Origin: Breviolum minutum Mf 1.05b.01
Taxonomy: Eukaryota; Sar; Dinophyceae; Suessiales; Symbiodiniaceae
DNA: 64,000 bases
Direction: 5' to 3'
Assembly: GCA_000507305.1 (NCBI GenBank)
Contig: DF239785.1
Span: 62,001-126,000 of the forward strand
The notes under the pieces: generated by a model
The model's database searches: none
Told to the model about the DNA's origin: nothing
The model's input: only the letters and a program-made list of their open reading frames with translations
Program-made: the position numbers and the translations under genes
Part shown: positions 30,729-40,535 of the stretch, piece by piece
Layout: each line of letters starts with the position of its first letter
Position numbering within the stretch: position 1 is the stretch's first letter

Positions 30729-31839
30729 TTAAGGGGCCCCATTACTCCAACTGGCAGTTTCGGGAAGGGCACACCACCTTTTGGTTCCTGTCCAACCTCC
30801 TTCTTTGGAAGCCTCAAACCGAAGGGAAAAGTTGCCAAAGACACACACCCTTCCCTTGGCATCCTGCTGAATCTTCTCCATAAGCTCAGGGCACATGGTG
30901 ATGTTCGCCAGAGAGGTGCAGTTTTCAAACGCAAAGCGCGAAATGTGGGGCACAGATTCACCCAAATAGACACTCGCCAAAGAGGTACACCGTGCAAAGG
31001 CACCCGCCCCAATATACTCTACGCCGTTACCCAAGGTGATACTCGTCAGAGAGGTGCAGTCTGCGAAGGCCCACTCCCTAATGTGAGTCACCGACTCGCC
31101 CAAAGTGATGCTCGTTAGAGAGGTGCAACCGTGAAAGGCCCACTCCCCAATGTGAGTCACAGACTTACCCACAGTGATGCTCGCCGCTCGCCAGAGAGCT
31201 GCAGCCTTGAAAGGTACCCTCCCCAATGTGAGTCAGAGACTCACCAAAGGTGATGAACGCGAGAGAGGTGCACTTTTCAAACGCACAGCGCGAAATCTGA
31301 GTCACAGACTCACCTAGGATGATGCTCGCCAGACAGGTGCACCCGTGAAAGGCACAGTTCCCAATGTGAATCACAGAGTCACCCAAAGTAACGCTCGCCA
31401 AAGAGGTGCAGTGTGAAAAGGCATAGTCCCCAATGTGAGTCACCGACTCAGTGATGGTGACTGAAACTAGGTTCTGGCAGGAATCGAAGGCAGAGCGAGA
31501 AATTGTTGTGCAATTTGAGGGAATATTCAGGTGAAAAAATCCCAGTGCATGGACATCATCTTTTGTTGAAGCTTCCGCTTCATTTCTCCTGTAGATGACA
31601 GTTGTTGGTGCTTCAGCCTCGAGCAGCCCTGTTGCACCCAGTGTCTGACCATCTTCCATCTCCATGATTGAACTTTTGCGAAGCAGCTCTACTCTGAGAA
31701 GTTTGCGCTCTATTGGATCTTCCGCTCTTAGGTGCTTGTCTAGGAGCATGGTCTTCAGCTCCCCAAGAGTGGTTTCCATCATAGCCTCAAGGGTCATGAC
31801 ACCACCATGTAAGGTTTTGAATTCAACTTCACAAGACAT
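30729..31839 (-). pseudogene. Ubiquitin-like plus BspA-type leucine-rich-repeat protein, frameshifted
   Basis: The gene starts at ATG 31837-31839, two bases after acceptor TGTCCTTTGCAG. The first 70 or so residues look ubiquitin-like (CEVEFKTLHGGVMTLEAM, ETTLGELKTMLLDKHLRAED). After a linker come nine 23-residue LRR_5/BspA-type repeats, pattern ESVTHIGxxAFxxCTSLAS. The C-terminus is CVFGNFSLRFEASKEGG to a stop at 30729. Between repeats five and six a 7-bp tandem copy, GCTCGCCGCTCGCC (31179-31192), shifts the frame, so the first frame stops at 31165 and the second continues from about 31192. Repeat proteins of this kind are probably protein-interaction scaffolds. Either the allele is broken, the assembly carries an error, or two shorter products are made. 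Confidence 0.85.
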
Positions 31840-31934
31840 GGCTGCAAAGGACACAAACGCTAACGCGACCTGGTTTTTTTGTACTCCAGATTGAGAATTC
31901 TCTAAGACAATGACCTGTAAGTCAGACTGATCAA

Positions 31935-32118
31935 ATTGAGATGATGAGTTGTGGGATGATGAATTGGGATGCCACTGGGAGCATGTTGGCTGGTGTCATG
32001 TTTTTTGGCCTTTTTCAAGGAAGCCACCCACACCCCAAGCACCATGAATTTAAGGGCTGATTCTTGTGCAAACCTTTGGGAGTTTTGACACATTGGAGGA
32101 TGAATTGAAAACACCAAC
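31935..32118 (-). CDS. Candidate exon upstream of the LRR gene
   Basis: Minus frame SETLVFSIHPPMCQNSQRFA, QESALKFMVLGVWVASLKK, KHDTSQHAPSGIPI. Protein-like, but flanked by a family D element at its 5' side and with no clear splice sites. Boundaries approximate. Confidence 0.3.
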
Positions 32119-32123
32119 GTCTC

Positions 32124-32250
32124 GGAGATACACCCCCGAAAACTAGCTTTTCCCCTAGAAAGGGACCATTTCATAAGGAAGGTAGTCTTCCAACCACTAT
32201 TTGTCAGGGGGCATTTGTGAGTTCTTGGGGGAGGACTTTTTTTGTTGTTC
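32124..32250. repeat. Family D-like element, copy 7
   Basis: CACCCCCGAAAACTAGC...AAGGTAGTCTTCCAACC...GAGTTCTTGGGGGAGG. Confidence 0.55.
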
Positions 32251-32290
32251 AAACTTTCAAACTTTAAACAATGTTGATGTTCTTCCTCCA

Positions 32291-32380
32291 ATGAAATTTT
32301 CAGCTAGAGAATGGATCACAAACTTGGGTCATTATTGAAAAATCCATGGCATTCTGCTCGAGCAAATCACTTACAAAAAA
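32291..32380 (-). CDS. Candidate exon following a family C element
   Basis: Reads VSDLLEQNAMDFSIMTQV then CDPFSS and stop TGA. In frame with LEGSSNKQHTHAT on the other side of the element at 32381-32470. Confidence 0.4.
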
Positions 32381-32475
32381 CTGTTGATGGAAGAAATCCG
32401 GATAACCACCTGTAAATAATGGGATAAACTACCAACCTCAACTGGTTAGCCGGATTTCTGAACCATCAACCGTAG
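32379..32475. repeat. Family C element, copy 12, possible intron (32381-32470)
   Basis: Minus reading CTACG|GTTGATGG...CCATCAACAG|TTT. Frames on both sides agree when it is removed. Confidence 0.8.
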
Positions 32476-32603
32476 CATGCGTGTGCTGCTTGTTAGAAGA
32501 TCCCTCCAAAGTCAAAGAGTCATGTTCCAATTACACAGCTGCCACCGTGGGACGAAGACGACTCAATTTGAGAACATCCGAATAAACCAGATATGGCCAG
32601 CTA
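32471..32603 (-). CDS. Candidate exon between two family C elements
   Basis: Reads SWPYLVYSDVLKLSRLRP, TVAAV, TAA, then LEHDSLTLEGSSNKQH in the same frame. Open to both neighbours except for this single stop (near 32530), so either the gene is broken or the two halves belong to separate exons. Confidence 0.35.
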
Positions 32604-32712
32604 CTGTGGATGGAAGAAGTCCTGCACCAGTTAAGATATATAAAAACCTATAAAAACTGGGATAAAACTGCCATATCAACTGGTTAGCCGGATTTCTGAA
32701 CCATGAACAGTA
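32602..32712. repeat. Family C element, copy 13, possible intron (32604-32708)
   Basis: TA-flanked: TACTGTGGATGG...CCATGAACAGTA. Minus reading CTACT|GTTCATGG...CCACAG|TAGC. Confidence 0.85.
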
Positions 32713-32897
32713 GCTTCCAAAATGGTTGACCACTCAAAATTTGTGGTTGAAAGTTGTAAGTGTCCAGAAAAAATGGCTGGTTCCAAACAGCCGCTCCCGT
32801 AGCCGACTTGAGCCAGGCCAGGCAGTCATATCTTGAGGTGCAAAATAGGCCAAAATCAGAATCTACTACTCCCAAAGTATGACCATCACTCCGGCTT
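32709..32897 (-). CDS. Candidate exon, unknown protein
   Basis: About sixty codons, from acceptor CTCTAAG to a phase-2 junction at CTACT|GTTCATGG, the edge of a family C element. Reads SDGHTLGVVDSDFGLFC, TSRYDCLAWLKSATGAAVW, NQPFFLDTYNFQPQILSG. Composition is that of a folded domain; no family recognised. Confidence 0.5.
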
Positions 32898-33176
32898 AGA
32901 GTGGTCAAAACATATGGCCATCACCCACCAACACGAGGTAAAGCTTAGGTTACTACAGAAATTTTTATTTAAAAAAAGTACCCTCTTCAACAAGTGCCAA
33001 GTTATTTTTGTTGATGGGTTTCTATGACTTTCCCTGGGAAGTACTGAAAAAACATCTTGTCCTGATTTCTCCCCCAAGTCGGGTGCGGTGGGAAGTGTCC
33101 CTGGCTGGAAACTGGAAACTTCAACTCACCACCCTTCCAGCCTCCGCATGATTCATGACAATATTTTGCAGTTGTT

Positions 33177-33299
33177 ACCCTCCCTGAAACCTAACAGCAA
33201 GTTTGCACCTGAAAATGTTCGGGACCCCCTGGAAGTTTGGAGATTCATATTGAAAAACCCACCATTTTTAGTGGAATATGCTAGTTTTAGGGAGTGTAA
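33177..33299. repeat. Family D element, copy 8
   Basis: ACCCTCCCTGAAACCTAACAG...GCTAGTTTTAGGGAGTG. Confidence 0.85.
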
Positions 33300-33807
33300 G
33301 GATTTTTGATGCCCCAAGATAGTCAAACTTCATCGCTGCCTCTCAACCAGTGGCGTTTTGTTTGTATGTATGTACAGTACATGATACAATATGTTTGTGC
33401 ATTCATCCCCAATTACATTGAAAATGTCCAAATGTCAATTCTTGCAACAGTTTTACCTCTTGCAAAATACAAAAACCCCAATTCTATATATTCTATGAAA
33501 CTTCGGATATGGTCATATATCAAAACATCATCATACTCCGTTAAAGAAAAAAAATACACACACACACACATCCACTTTCTCCGACCGATTTCACCCAAAA
33601 GTCCCTCTTTACCCACGAAATTTCACCCGATCTCTCGGCCCCCTTTGACCGTTTCGCCTGGTAATCCCGGACCCGTTTCTTTCCGTAAGGAGGGCAATTG
33701 GAACTCGATTCTATGCACCACCTCGGCTGCCCCCCCCGGACCCGAAAACGGTAACCGATTCACGCAACGCCGTGTTGCCGTGTTTCGGTTCGGGTTTCGG
33801 CCCATCT

Positions 33808-33935
33808 GGAGAATGGCGGTGGCACCACAACTCCCATGAGTCTTAGGTGAAAAAAATCCATGGCCAAATCGGCCCCCAAAATCGCCACGGAAGAACTTGG
33901 GAGTGCAGAATCGCCATCGATCCTTTCACCATTGT
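33808..33935 (-). CDS. Candidate exon bordered by a family E element
   Basis: Starts right after CCAACCAG at the end of the E copy at 33936-34045. Reads NGERIDGDSALPSSSVAILG, ADLAMDFFHLRLMGVV. The frame stays open to about 33768. Donor uncertain (GTTGTG|GTGCCA assumed). GC-rich DNA continues to 33600 with frames open on both strands. Confidence 0.45.
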
Positions 33936-34045
33936 CTGGTTGGTGGTTGAACCAACCCCTTTGAAAAATATGCTCGTCAAATTGGGTTCATCTTCCCCAA
34001 AGTTCGGGGTGAAATTAAAAAATATTTGAAACCACCACCTAGTTG
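33936..34045 (+). repeat. Family E element, copy 5
   Basis: Minus reading CTAG|GTGGTGGTTTC...GGTTCAACCACCAACCAG|AC. Confidence 0.9.
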
Positions 34046-34105
34046 TGTATTTGTTTCTTTGTTTTTTTTGAATTCATTGAAGCTTCCTTCCTATTCAGAC
34101 ATTTC

Positions 34106-34222
34106 AGTCCTATATATATATATATAGCTCAACCGAAAAGTGTTACCAAAAACTCCCTTGNNNNNCTAGTCCTACTATATATATATATAGCTCACCGAAA
34201 AGTGTTCCAAAAAATCCCCTGT
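34106..34222. repeat. Near-identical 55-base copies on both sides of an N gap
   Basis: AGTCCTA(TA)nGCTCAACCG...AAAAGTGTT at 34106-34160 and again at 34167-34222, with five N at 34161-34165. Confidence 0.9.
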
Positions 34223-34631
34223 TTTTCACCCTCCCAAAAACCACAAATTCATTTCACCCCAACAAGAAAAACACGTCACCTAAAGCAACCATCACCTCCA
34301 CAAAGCTGTTGAAATATCTAAGCCATAAGACATCACCCCACCACCCCATACCATACCATACCCCCCCAACTTAAAACAAAAAAAATGACCTACAAAGAAA
34401 TTCCAGGTTACCAAAAAATCCGGTTCCAAGACTTGCAGTTGTTTTTAGCACCGACCTAAACCGAAATTTTCCCCGCCAACACCTCACCACCAACATCTGG
34501 GGGCAGCAATTCTTCCACCCCCCAGACTTACTTGGATGTCCCGGAAAGGAAGTTAGGATCAAAGGTTAGGATCAGTGGGTTAGTAGACCCCTCATTAATC
34601 CCCCGTTTATAAGTAGGTGAAACAACCCATC

Positions 34632-34741
34632 TAGTTGGTGATTGAACCAACACATCTGAAAAAAATATGCGCAAGTCAAATTGGATTCCAATTTTTACAG
34701 GGATCGGGTTGAAAATTGAAAAAACTTTGAGTTGCCACCAC
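34632..34741 (+). repeat. Family E element, copy 6
   Basis: Minus reading GTTAG|GTGGTGGCAAC...GGTTCAATCACCAACTAG. Confidence 0.9.
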
Positions 34742-35097
34742 CTAACTACCCAATAACTGGCTAGCAAAACCCCATATATATACAACCATGAACTGTAAGA
34801 ATCCCTTAATAAGGCCTTAATTGATGGTGATCAATGATCCTAACCATTGATCCGATCACCATTGATCCTATTTTTAACCCTTTCCTCGGAACCTCCAAAC
34901 CCGTCGACCCGACCCGACGATCCTCAGGCCCTGGGCTTCCCAAACATAGCGAGTTCTTAGCCCAGGGTAGGAGCTCGAAAGCGCCTCGAAGGTATCTGCA
35001 TCCTCCAGAAATGTTCCAACCTACCCGGGACGATGCGAGTCCGGACCGAGTCACGTCGAGTCGAAGAAAACGGAAGAAAAACCTAAAGGAGTTATCC

Positions 35098-35203
35098 CCT
35101 GAAGTTTAACAGCTTGCCCCTGGAAAATGATGGTTGGGAAGACGACTTTCCTATTGGGAAGGTCACTTTTCAGGGGCGAACTGTTAAACTTCGGGAGGGT
35201 GTG
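35098..35203. repeat. Family D element, copy 9
   Basis: CCCTGAAGTTTAACAGCTTG...GAACTGTTAAACTTCGGGAG. Confidence 0.85.
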
Positions 35204-35218
35204 GTGATCAAATCATTG

Positions 35219-35394
35219 ACTACTTGGAGGATCGGGCCCCATGACTTGGTTCAGTGGTTAGTAACCATGTTTTTTTTGCAAGTCCCCACCCAATTCCTGG
35301 GGTTGTGGGACCCCTTCCAAACGGCCTTTTCATGGCTTATACACGGGGGTGATCCTAACTACTTGCGATACCTGGGATGATCCTCCAAGTATAT
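35219..35394. repeat. Family B element, copy 6
   Basis: TACTTGGAGGATCGGGCCCC...CCTGGGATGATCCTCCAAGTA, with GGGTTGTGGGACCCCTTCC. Confidence 0.9.
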
Positions 35395-35418
35395 GATTTG
35401 TTGCTTCAAATTTGCCCA

Positions 35419-35476
35419 TTGGTTGGTGGTTGAACCAACCCATATGAAAAATATCCTCGTCAAATTGGGAATCCAT
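35419..35476 (+). repeat. Family E element, left half
   Basis: TGGTTGGTGGTTGAACC, ATATGAAAAATATCC; right half absent. Confidence 0.8.
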
Positions 35477-35548
35477 CCTTATTTCAAGGAGATCCAGGTT
35501 GGAGAAATACTATCATTATCATTTTTTCCATCCATATTACCGTATTAC

Positions 35549-35659
35549 CCTTCCTGAAACTAACAGCTAAAGCCCCTAAAAATGGTGCTTTCGAATAGGA
35601 ATCTCCTTTTGGGTGGGTCTATTTTCAGGGGCTTTTGCTGTTAGTTTCAGGGAAGGTAA
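35549..35659. repeat. Family D element, copy 10
   Basis: ACCCTTCCTGAAACTAACAGC...GCTGTTAGTTTCAGGGAAGG. Confidence 0.9.
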
Positions 35660-35699
35660 ATTTGTGGTTGGTTTTAATTCCCATCACGGATCCATGGGA

Positions 35700-35780
35700 A
35701 TGATGTATTTGCCTACATGAATGGTTGATTTGTATGGTGAATTAGTAGGTAAATATACCAGTCCCATGGATCCTTTGGGT
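35700..35780. repeat. Short palindrome also seen at 16017-16095 and in the intron at 55200-55290
   Basis: TGATGTATTTGCCTACATG...AATTAGTAGGTAAATATACC, each copy flanked by CATGGATCC or CATGAATCC. Confidence 0.65.
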
Positions 35781-36113
35781 TTTGTTGAGGGATTAAAAGA
35801 CAAAACGGGGAGCCGAAATACTAGAACTTCTAAGGGGAGGGGGAACGGGTAGTGTGGACTTCGGTCAAAGAGGAGTGGTGGGAATGAAGTTGAAGCATTT
35901 TGAAGGATTTTTATACCATAACCATGTCAAAAATGTGTGAACAAGGGAGAAATCCAGGATTTTTGTTTCACTACACCACCCATCTTCAAGTTGGTAATGT
36001 GTGAATATCCCATGATTTTTGTTTGTCACATTCAAGGTTTTCATACATCTCAACTAAGGAGTGACAGAGTGATGATTGCGACACAAAATTGGCACATCAA
36101 TAGTATAATCATA

Positions 36114-36199
36114 CCATGGGCCCCCAAAACCTACATTTTTAGAGGTTTTTTATGGTAAATAACCTTCATTTTTCATGATTTTGGGGGCTCATGGTATCC
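36114..36199. repeat. Family F palindromic element, copy 4
   Basis: ACCATGGGCCCCCAAAACC...GATTTTGGGGGCTCATGGTA. Confidence 0.9.
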
Positions 36200-36284
36200 A
36201 TCAAAATTGAATGGGACCGAATCCCAACGGACCTGACCCCTAAGTAAGTTGCCTGCGATCGAGCTACTAGATACTCAGGTTTTT

Positions 36285-36440
36285 TCTGGGTCCGTTTTTT
36301 CGTGGGTCCGACCGTTGGATGATTTCTTTCCGAATATATCTCCAGAAAATGTGCTGCTCATATCTTCACCAACTCAAGTTGAAATCTCAGGTCTATGATG
36401 AGTTCGCCCTTCACCTTTTACTACCTTTGACTAACCCTGC
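36285..36440. other. Coding-like island, strand unresolved
   Basis: Plus, between TACTCAG and TCAG|GTCTATG, reads VRPLDDFFPNISPENVLL. Minus reads VKGELIIDLRFQLEL with donor TTG|GTGAAG. Context favours minus. Confidence 0.35.
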
Positions 36441-36536
36441 TGTTTGGGTTTTGTTCGAGTTTCTGGCCTTGTGTTTTTGTGGAGCTGCTGGTCCTATATA
36501 TTACTATTGTGATGGCAACCAGAAACTCACCAGTTA

Positions 36537-36627
36537 CCATGGGAACCCAAAACCTTTAGGGGTTATAACCCATATTTTGGGGTGTAAAACCTTCATTTTT
36601 CATGGTTTTGGGGTCCAAGGGTAAGGT
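36537..36627. repeat. Family F-like element, copy 5
   Basis: ACCATGGGAACCCAAAACC...TTCATTTTTCATGGTTTTGG; same variant as 61746-61855. Confidence 0.75.
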
Positions 36628-36734
36628 TAATCATCAAAATCCCATGATTTACAACGGCTTTTAGCACCATTCAATCCAACCGAACCGGTGGTGATTAAAG
36701 CTCGAGGGGAATTTTCTGGGTTGAAACCATCAAG

Positions 36735-36995
36735 TTGAAACACCCAAAGGTTTCCTTGACTCGAAAAGCCCGCCTCGAAGTATGTCTCTGCGTTGCCTCA
36801 AGGTCCATCGGTCACGGTCCAACAAGTTACGTTTCGTTACGTGGTTACGTGCCAGTAAGCGAGGCACTTCTTAAGCGCGGGGTTGAACACAAACAAAACA
36901 CCAGCAATCCACCAGCTCTCAAGGATGTTTTACCAGCATATGCAACAAGATATAAGACCTGTAAATATCAACTAATCCCCATTAATGCATCATGA
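36735..36995. other. Open plus frame, status unclear
   Basis: Reads VSEALLKRGVEHKQNTSNP and LKDVLPAYATRYKTC, protein-like, but without splice support and opposite to all supported genes. Confidence 0.25.
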
Positions 36996-37002
36996 ATCAT
37001 GG

Positions 37003-37102
37003 TGTTGATGGTTCGGAAATCGGGCGAGCACCACCTGGAATGGTGCTAAAACCCTATGAATACTGAATACTGGGATATCTCCGACTGAAACCATCAACAG
37101 TA
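37003..37102. repeat. Family C element, copy 14
   Basis: GTGTTGATGGTTCGGAAATC...GAAACCATCAACAGTA. Confidence 0.75.
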
Positions 37103-37141
37103 CCTTTGGGTGTGGCTGCCATTAACAATGACCACCAAGAT

Positions 37142-37249
37142 TACACCCTGGAAGATTAACATGGAACCTGCAAATCATGCATTTAGAAAGGAAAATGATC
37201 TTCCAAACCTCCATGATTATGTTCCAGCCGTTAATCTTCAGGGGTGTAT
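37142..37249. repeat. Family P palindrome, copy 1
   Basis: TACACCCTGGAAGATTAACATGG...GTTCCAGCCGTTAATCTTC. Confidence 0.85.
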
Positions 37250-37600
37250 TGCATGGTTTTTTCTGTGGGTCCTTTTTTTGAACCTCCATTTGCAACGAAA
37301 AATGCAATCCTGGCAATCAACGACGTTTCAAACGAGCTGGTAGAAAGAACCACTGAAATTGCACACATTTGGATCGTGGTTTTCCTACAAATCTTCAACA
37401 CATCGCGATTTTTTTTACAGCAAAAATCCTGTCAAAATTGACATACCTCTTTTGCAAGTTTAGTCCATTTTGGAGCCCAAAAGACGGCTTTTGAGACGGC
37501 AAAAGATCATGTTGTTTGTTGAAGTCCGTGGAGAGGAGAAATGGAAAGTATGTATACATCATTTTATGTTTCAAACCTGGAATACATGGAAAGTATTTCA

Positions 37601-37709
37601 TACTGTTAATGGCTGAAATCTTGCACCATCTGAGATGTATGAAACCCTGTAGGCAATGGTATATTTACCATATGAACTGGTTAGCCGGATTTCTGAACCA
37701 TCAACAGTA
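37601..37709. repeat. Family C element, copy 15
   Basis: TACTGTTAATGGCTGAAATC...TCTGAACCATCAACAGTA. Confidence 0.85.
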
Positions 37710-37829
37710 TGTATGAATGTTTATACTTTTAAAAAATATGTGCACTTGTATATTTATGTATGTGTACTGTACATGTATATATATATATATATTGTTAAGA
37801 CTATTTATCACATCGCACCTGCCAATCTC

Positions 37830-38040
37830 TTCCCAAATTTTGAGGACTCAACGCTGCTGGCCAACACTTTGCGCATTGGTCAAGGCGGCTTGGAAAATGT
37901 TGGCGGCTGTCGCGGACTCAGCGGAAGGCGCCGGTGGCCATCAGATGATGAGGGTGGAATTTTTGGGAGGGGAAAGTTACCCTTCACTATCTGCTGCTTT
38001 TTCTGTGGAGAGGGCAGGATGCAACATAGACTCATATCTT
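37830..38040. other. Coding-like island, strand unresolved
   Basis: Plus reads LVKAAWKMLAAVADSAEGAG; minus reads SATAANIFQAALTNAQSVG to a stop, after CGCTGAG. Probably an exon. Confidence 0.35.
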
Positions 38041-38043
38041 TTT

Positions 38044-38116
38044 ACCCCTCCCTGAAACTAACAGCAAGTTTGCACCTGAAAATGGATGCTTGGAATACGA
38101 TCCTTTCCTTTTAAGG
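38044..38116. repeat. Family D element, left half
   Basis: CCCTCCCTGAAACTAACAGC, TTTGCACCTGAAAATGGATG; right half missing. Confidence 0.7.
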
Positions 38117-38829
38117 CAAAAAGCGTATCTTTTGGGTGGAAATTGGAGGTTTCTCGTGAAAAATGAAATAGTGTATATTTTCGGTCAAAATTCATTCAGA
38201 TCTTTGATTTCTTCCAACATGAAACCCTAGAAATGGACTACCATTCTCACTGGCAATTGTGTTGTGGTTTTTGTCGTCTATTTGCTCGCACTGATCGAAC
38301 AGAACTTTTGGATGTCGAATATGTTCAATGAAAAACGATGAAAGTTGTCTCCCTCAAAAACAAGAGTCCTTCTCAAACGGCTGAAAATCTTATTAGTTAA
38401 GAATCACTTTCTTCGATTTCTCGACCTTCTTGTGAATCATCAGGTGTTGGTCGTAGCTTCACCGTCATTTAAAAAAAAAAATCAACCGAGAGACCCTTCA
38501 ACTAACAAATGGAGAACCGTCATCGCCTTTCATGTCCTGAAAATTCACCTAAAACCTTTGAACTTGCCGACGCCGTTTCGCATCCATACGTCCCAAGCGT
38601 TTTCTCTCAAAAATATGTCGTTTTCCATGGAGACATGGCGATTTTTTGTGGCATCTGCTGTTGCTGTTGGGATTGTCTGGGGACAATTTTCTAAAAGCCA
38701 AGCAATACACTTGGAAAACAAGTTGTGATTATTTTCCATCACCTCACTCAACCAAATCCCCCCAAAAAATAGCAGTAGCTATTTCTAAACTTCTCAGGAT
38801 TTTGTAAAAATTCAGGGTCTCGAAAACTT

Positions 38830-39060
38830 TTGTTTCAAATACATTGCTTGTTTCACAGAAAAACTTCCACAAGTCCGAAGTCCCTCAAAAACCCTCGATT
38901 TTCGAGTTGCAAAAACCCAACCAGAAGCCACGTGAGCGCTTTTTCCAATGATCGACAGACTTTCCCAAAGGTGGGTCGACACTTTTCGGAGGGATGCCCT
39001 TTCCAAAGGTGGCTATGTACAAATTTGGCCTTTCGCCGATTCGCCTCACACATGTGCCGC
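38830..39060. other. Coding-like island, several open frames
   Basis: Three minus frames and two plus frames are open here, for example minus SIIGKSAHVASGWVFATRK. It lies 3' of the six-exon gene's stop, so may belong to the next gene. Confidence 0.3.
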
Positions 39061-39236
39061 TTTTAAAGCGCCAACTGGCCCATTCAAAAGCCGGGGGCTC
39101 GGTGTGGGATTTGGCATTTTTTTCTTGGGGAATTTGGCTACGCATTGATTGGCCCCAACGGCCTGGCACAACGAAAAAAAACCTGTCGCAGTCCCGCATC
39201 GAATTTTGCCAAACAACTCCTGCAAGATGGGCGGAT

Positions 39237-39310
39237 TTACCAGTTATCAAGTTGGGGTAAGTTATAACTCCACTTCTACCTGGTAGGGCCTGGTAGGGGC
39301 CCATATTGTG
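39237..39310. repeat. Family G fragment
   Basis: ACCAGTTATCAAGTTGGGG...CTGGTAGGGGCCCATATTG. Confidence 0.55.
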
Positions 39311-39340
39311 GAGCCAAACCACACACAACGACACACCGCG

Positions 39341-39379
39341 TCATCTCGCCAGTGCCATCGCACGTTGTCGTTCAGCCTC
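39341..39379 (-). CDS. Six-exon gene, exon 6 (terminal)
   Basis: Twelve codons, EAERQRAMALAR, and stop TGA, after acceptor CCGTGATATCTCAG. Phase 0, matching exon 5. The charged helix of exon 5 continues here. Confidence 0.6.
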   Translation of the reverse strand, partial: EAERQRAMALAR

Positions 39380-39673
39380 CTGAGATATCACGGCCCCAAA
39401 AAAAAAACATGGGAGTGAATAGATGTCGTTACATGTCTTATTTCCATTACTTTACAAAAAACATGATGTACTCAGTATTCTGGGTGAATTTCCATCATAT
39501 TTCACTACTACCTACCGGCTTGACGCTCATCTTCTCGTTTTTTGGAGCAACCAATGTATAGCTAATATTTCTAAGATCCTGCCAACAGACAATGGAGGAA
39601 TTACCCCACCCTGTCATAGGTAAAGATCTCTTTGAGAGTGATCTAAAAAATATACTGCAACGGACTGATGGTA

Positions 39674-39797
39674 GTACACCACTGAAAATTAACATGGAAC
39701 CTAAACATCACCCATTTGAGAAGGCAAATCATCTTCCAAATCTCCATTATTATTAACTACTATTGTGTTCCATGTCAATTTTCCAGGGTGTATCACA
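39674..39797. repeat. Family P palindrome, copy 2
   Basis: TACACCACTGAAAATTAACATGG...CCATGTCAATTTTCCAGGGTGTA; begins at the donor of exon 5 of the six-exon gene. Confidence 0.9.
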
Positions 39798-39906
39798 TGA
39801 GATGTTCCCCCCCCATCTTCAGCATCTCGTGCCCTGTCCTCGCGCACCTGCCGTTGCCGTCGCAACTGCATCAGCTCCTGAGTTTGGCTCCGGAGGGAAA
39901 CTTGAG
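39797..39906 (-). CDS. Six-exon gene, exon 5
   Basis: Acceptor is a poly-T run ending CGTAG. Thirty-six codons: QVSLRSQTQELMQLRRQRQV, REDRARDAEDGGG, a probable coiled coil. Phase 1 to 0. The donor CTCAT|GTGATACACC abuts a family P element; an upstream GC donor is possible. Confidence 0.65.
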
Positions 39907-39935
39907 CTACGAAAAAAAAAAAAACTGCCTTACCC

Positions 39936-40038
39936 TCTGGCAAACTAACATAGCTGGCTGGATTATCCCCATTTTCAATAGGAAATACATCTTCAAGGGG
40001 TCCATTTTCCATTGCTAAGTTGGTTTACCGGAGCGTAC
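39936..40038. repeat. Family O element
   Basis: TACCCTCTGGCAAACTAACATAG...GCTAAGTTGGTTTACCGGAG, inside intron 4 of the six-exon gene. Confidence 0.85.
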
Positions 40039-40275
40039 TTTCCATTGAATCCTGGTTGTGAAGAGGGCCCTTTTTTGATTTTCCTCACTTGAAATTGTTT
40101 GAGGATGATTCTGTAGGGGAAGTGTTTTTTTTAACCCCTGTAAATTGTGGTTGAAATACCTTTAAGCTATATCTATTGATACAACCCCGTAACAAACCCA
40201 CGCAAATAAGAATGATTATACTTAGACGTGCTTGCTTTTACGATGATTGAAAAGCCGCAAAAAGAAGTCCCTTAC

Positions 40276-40414
40276 TGCTGACCATTCCCCTATTTTTGTG
40301 CAAAAAAATTGGGGTCCCGATGCTGACGTTTGACATCGTGTTGTTTGTGTCCTGCTCTTTGTCATCCTTGTCTTTCTTCTCTTTCCTTGAAGAACCATGG
40401 ATTCTGCAAACGGT
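40276..40414 (-). CDS. Six-exon gene, exon 4
   Basis: Acceptor CATATCTTCTCTCAG and donor AGCA|GTAAGG are both near consensus. Forty-six codons, with SSRKEKKDKDDKEQDTNN, then MSNVSIGTPIFLHKNRGM. Phase 0 to 1. Confidence 0.7.
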
Positions 40415-40535
40415 CTGAGAGAAGATATGAGATAAGAACACAAAAGTCTACATCGACTTAAACAAAATACGAAAAATTGGTGAGAGACAATCAGGAACAA
40501 CAAGAAAGCGCCATGTTTTCTATTGCAGTTGGGAC

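Noticed and set aside
37656-38114. Plus-strand frame of 152 codons
   Set aside because: It starts in a family C arm, crosses an AT microsatellite and ends in a family D arm. Only 37830-38040 looks coding, with strand undecided.
38885-39334. Minus-strand frame of 149 codons
   Set aside because: Spans a family G fragment and conflicts with the stop of the six-exon gene at 39341; at most part of it is exonic.
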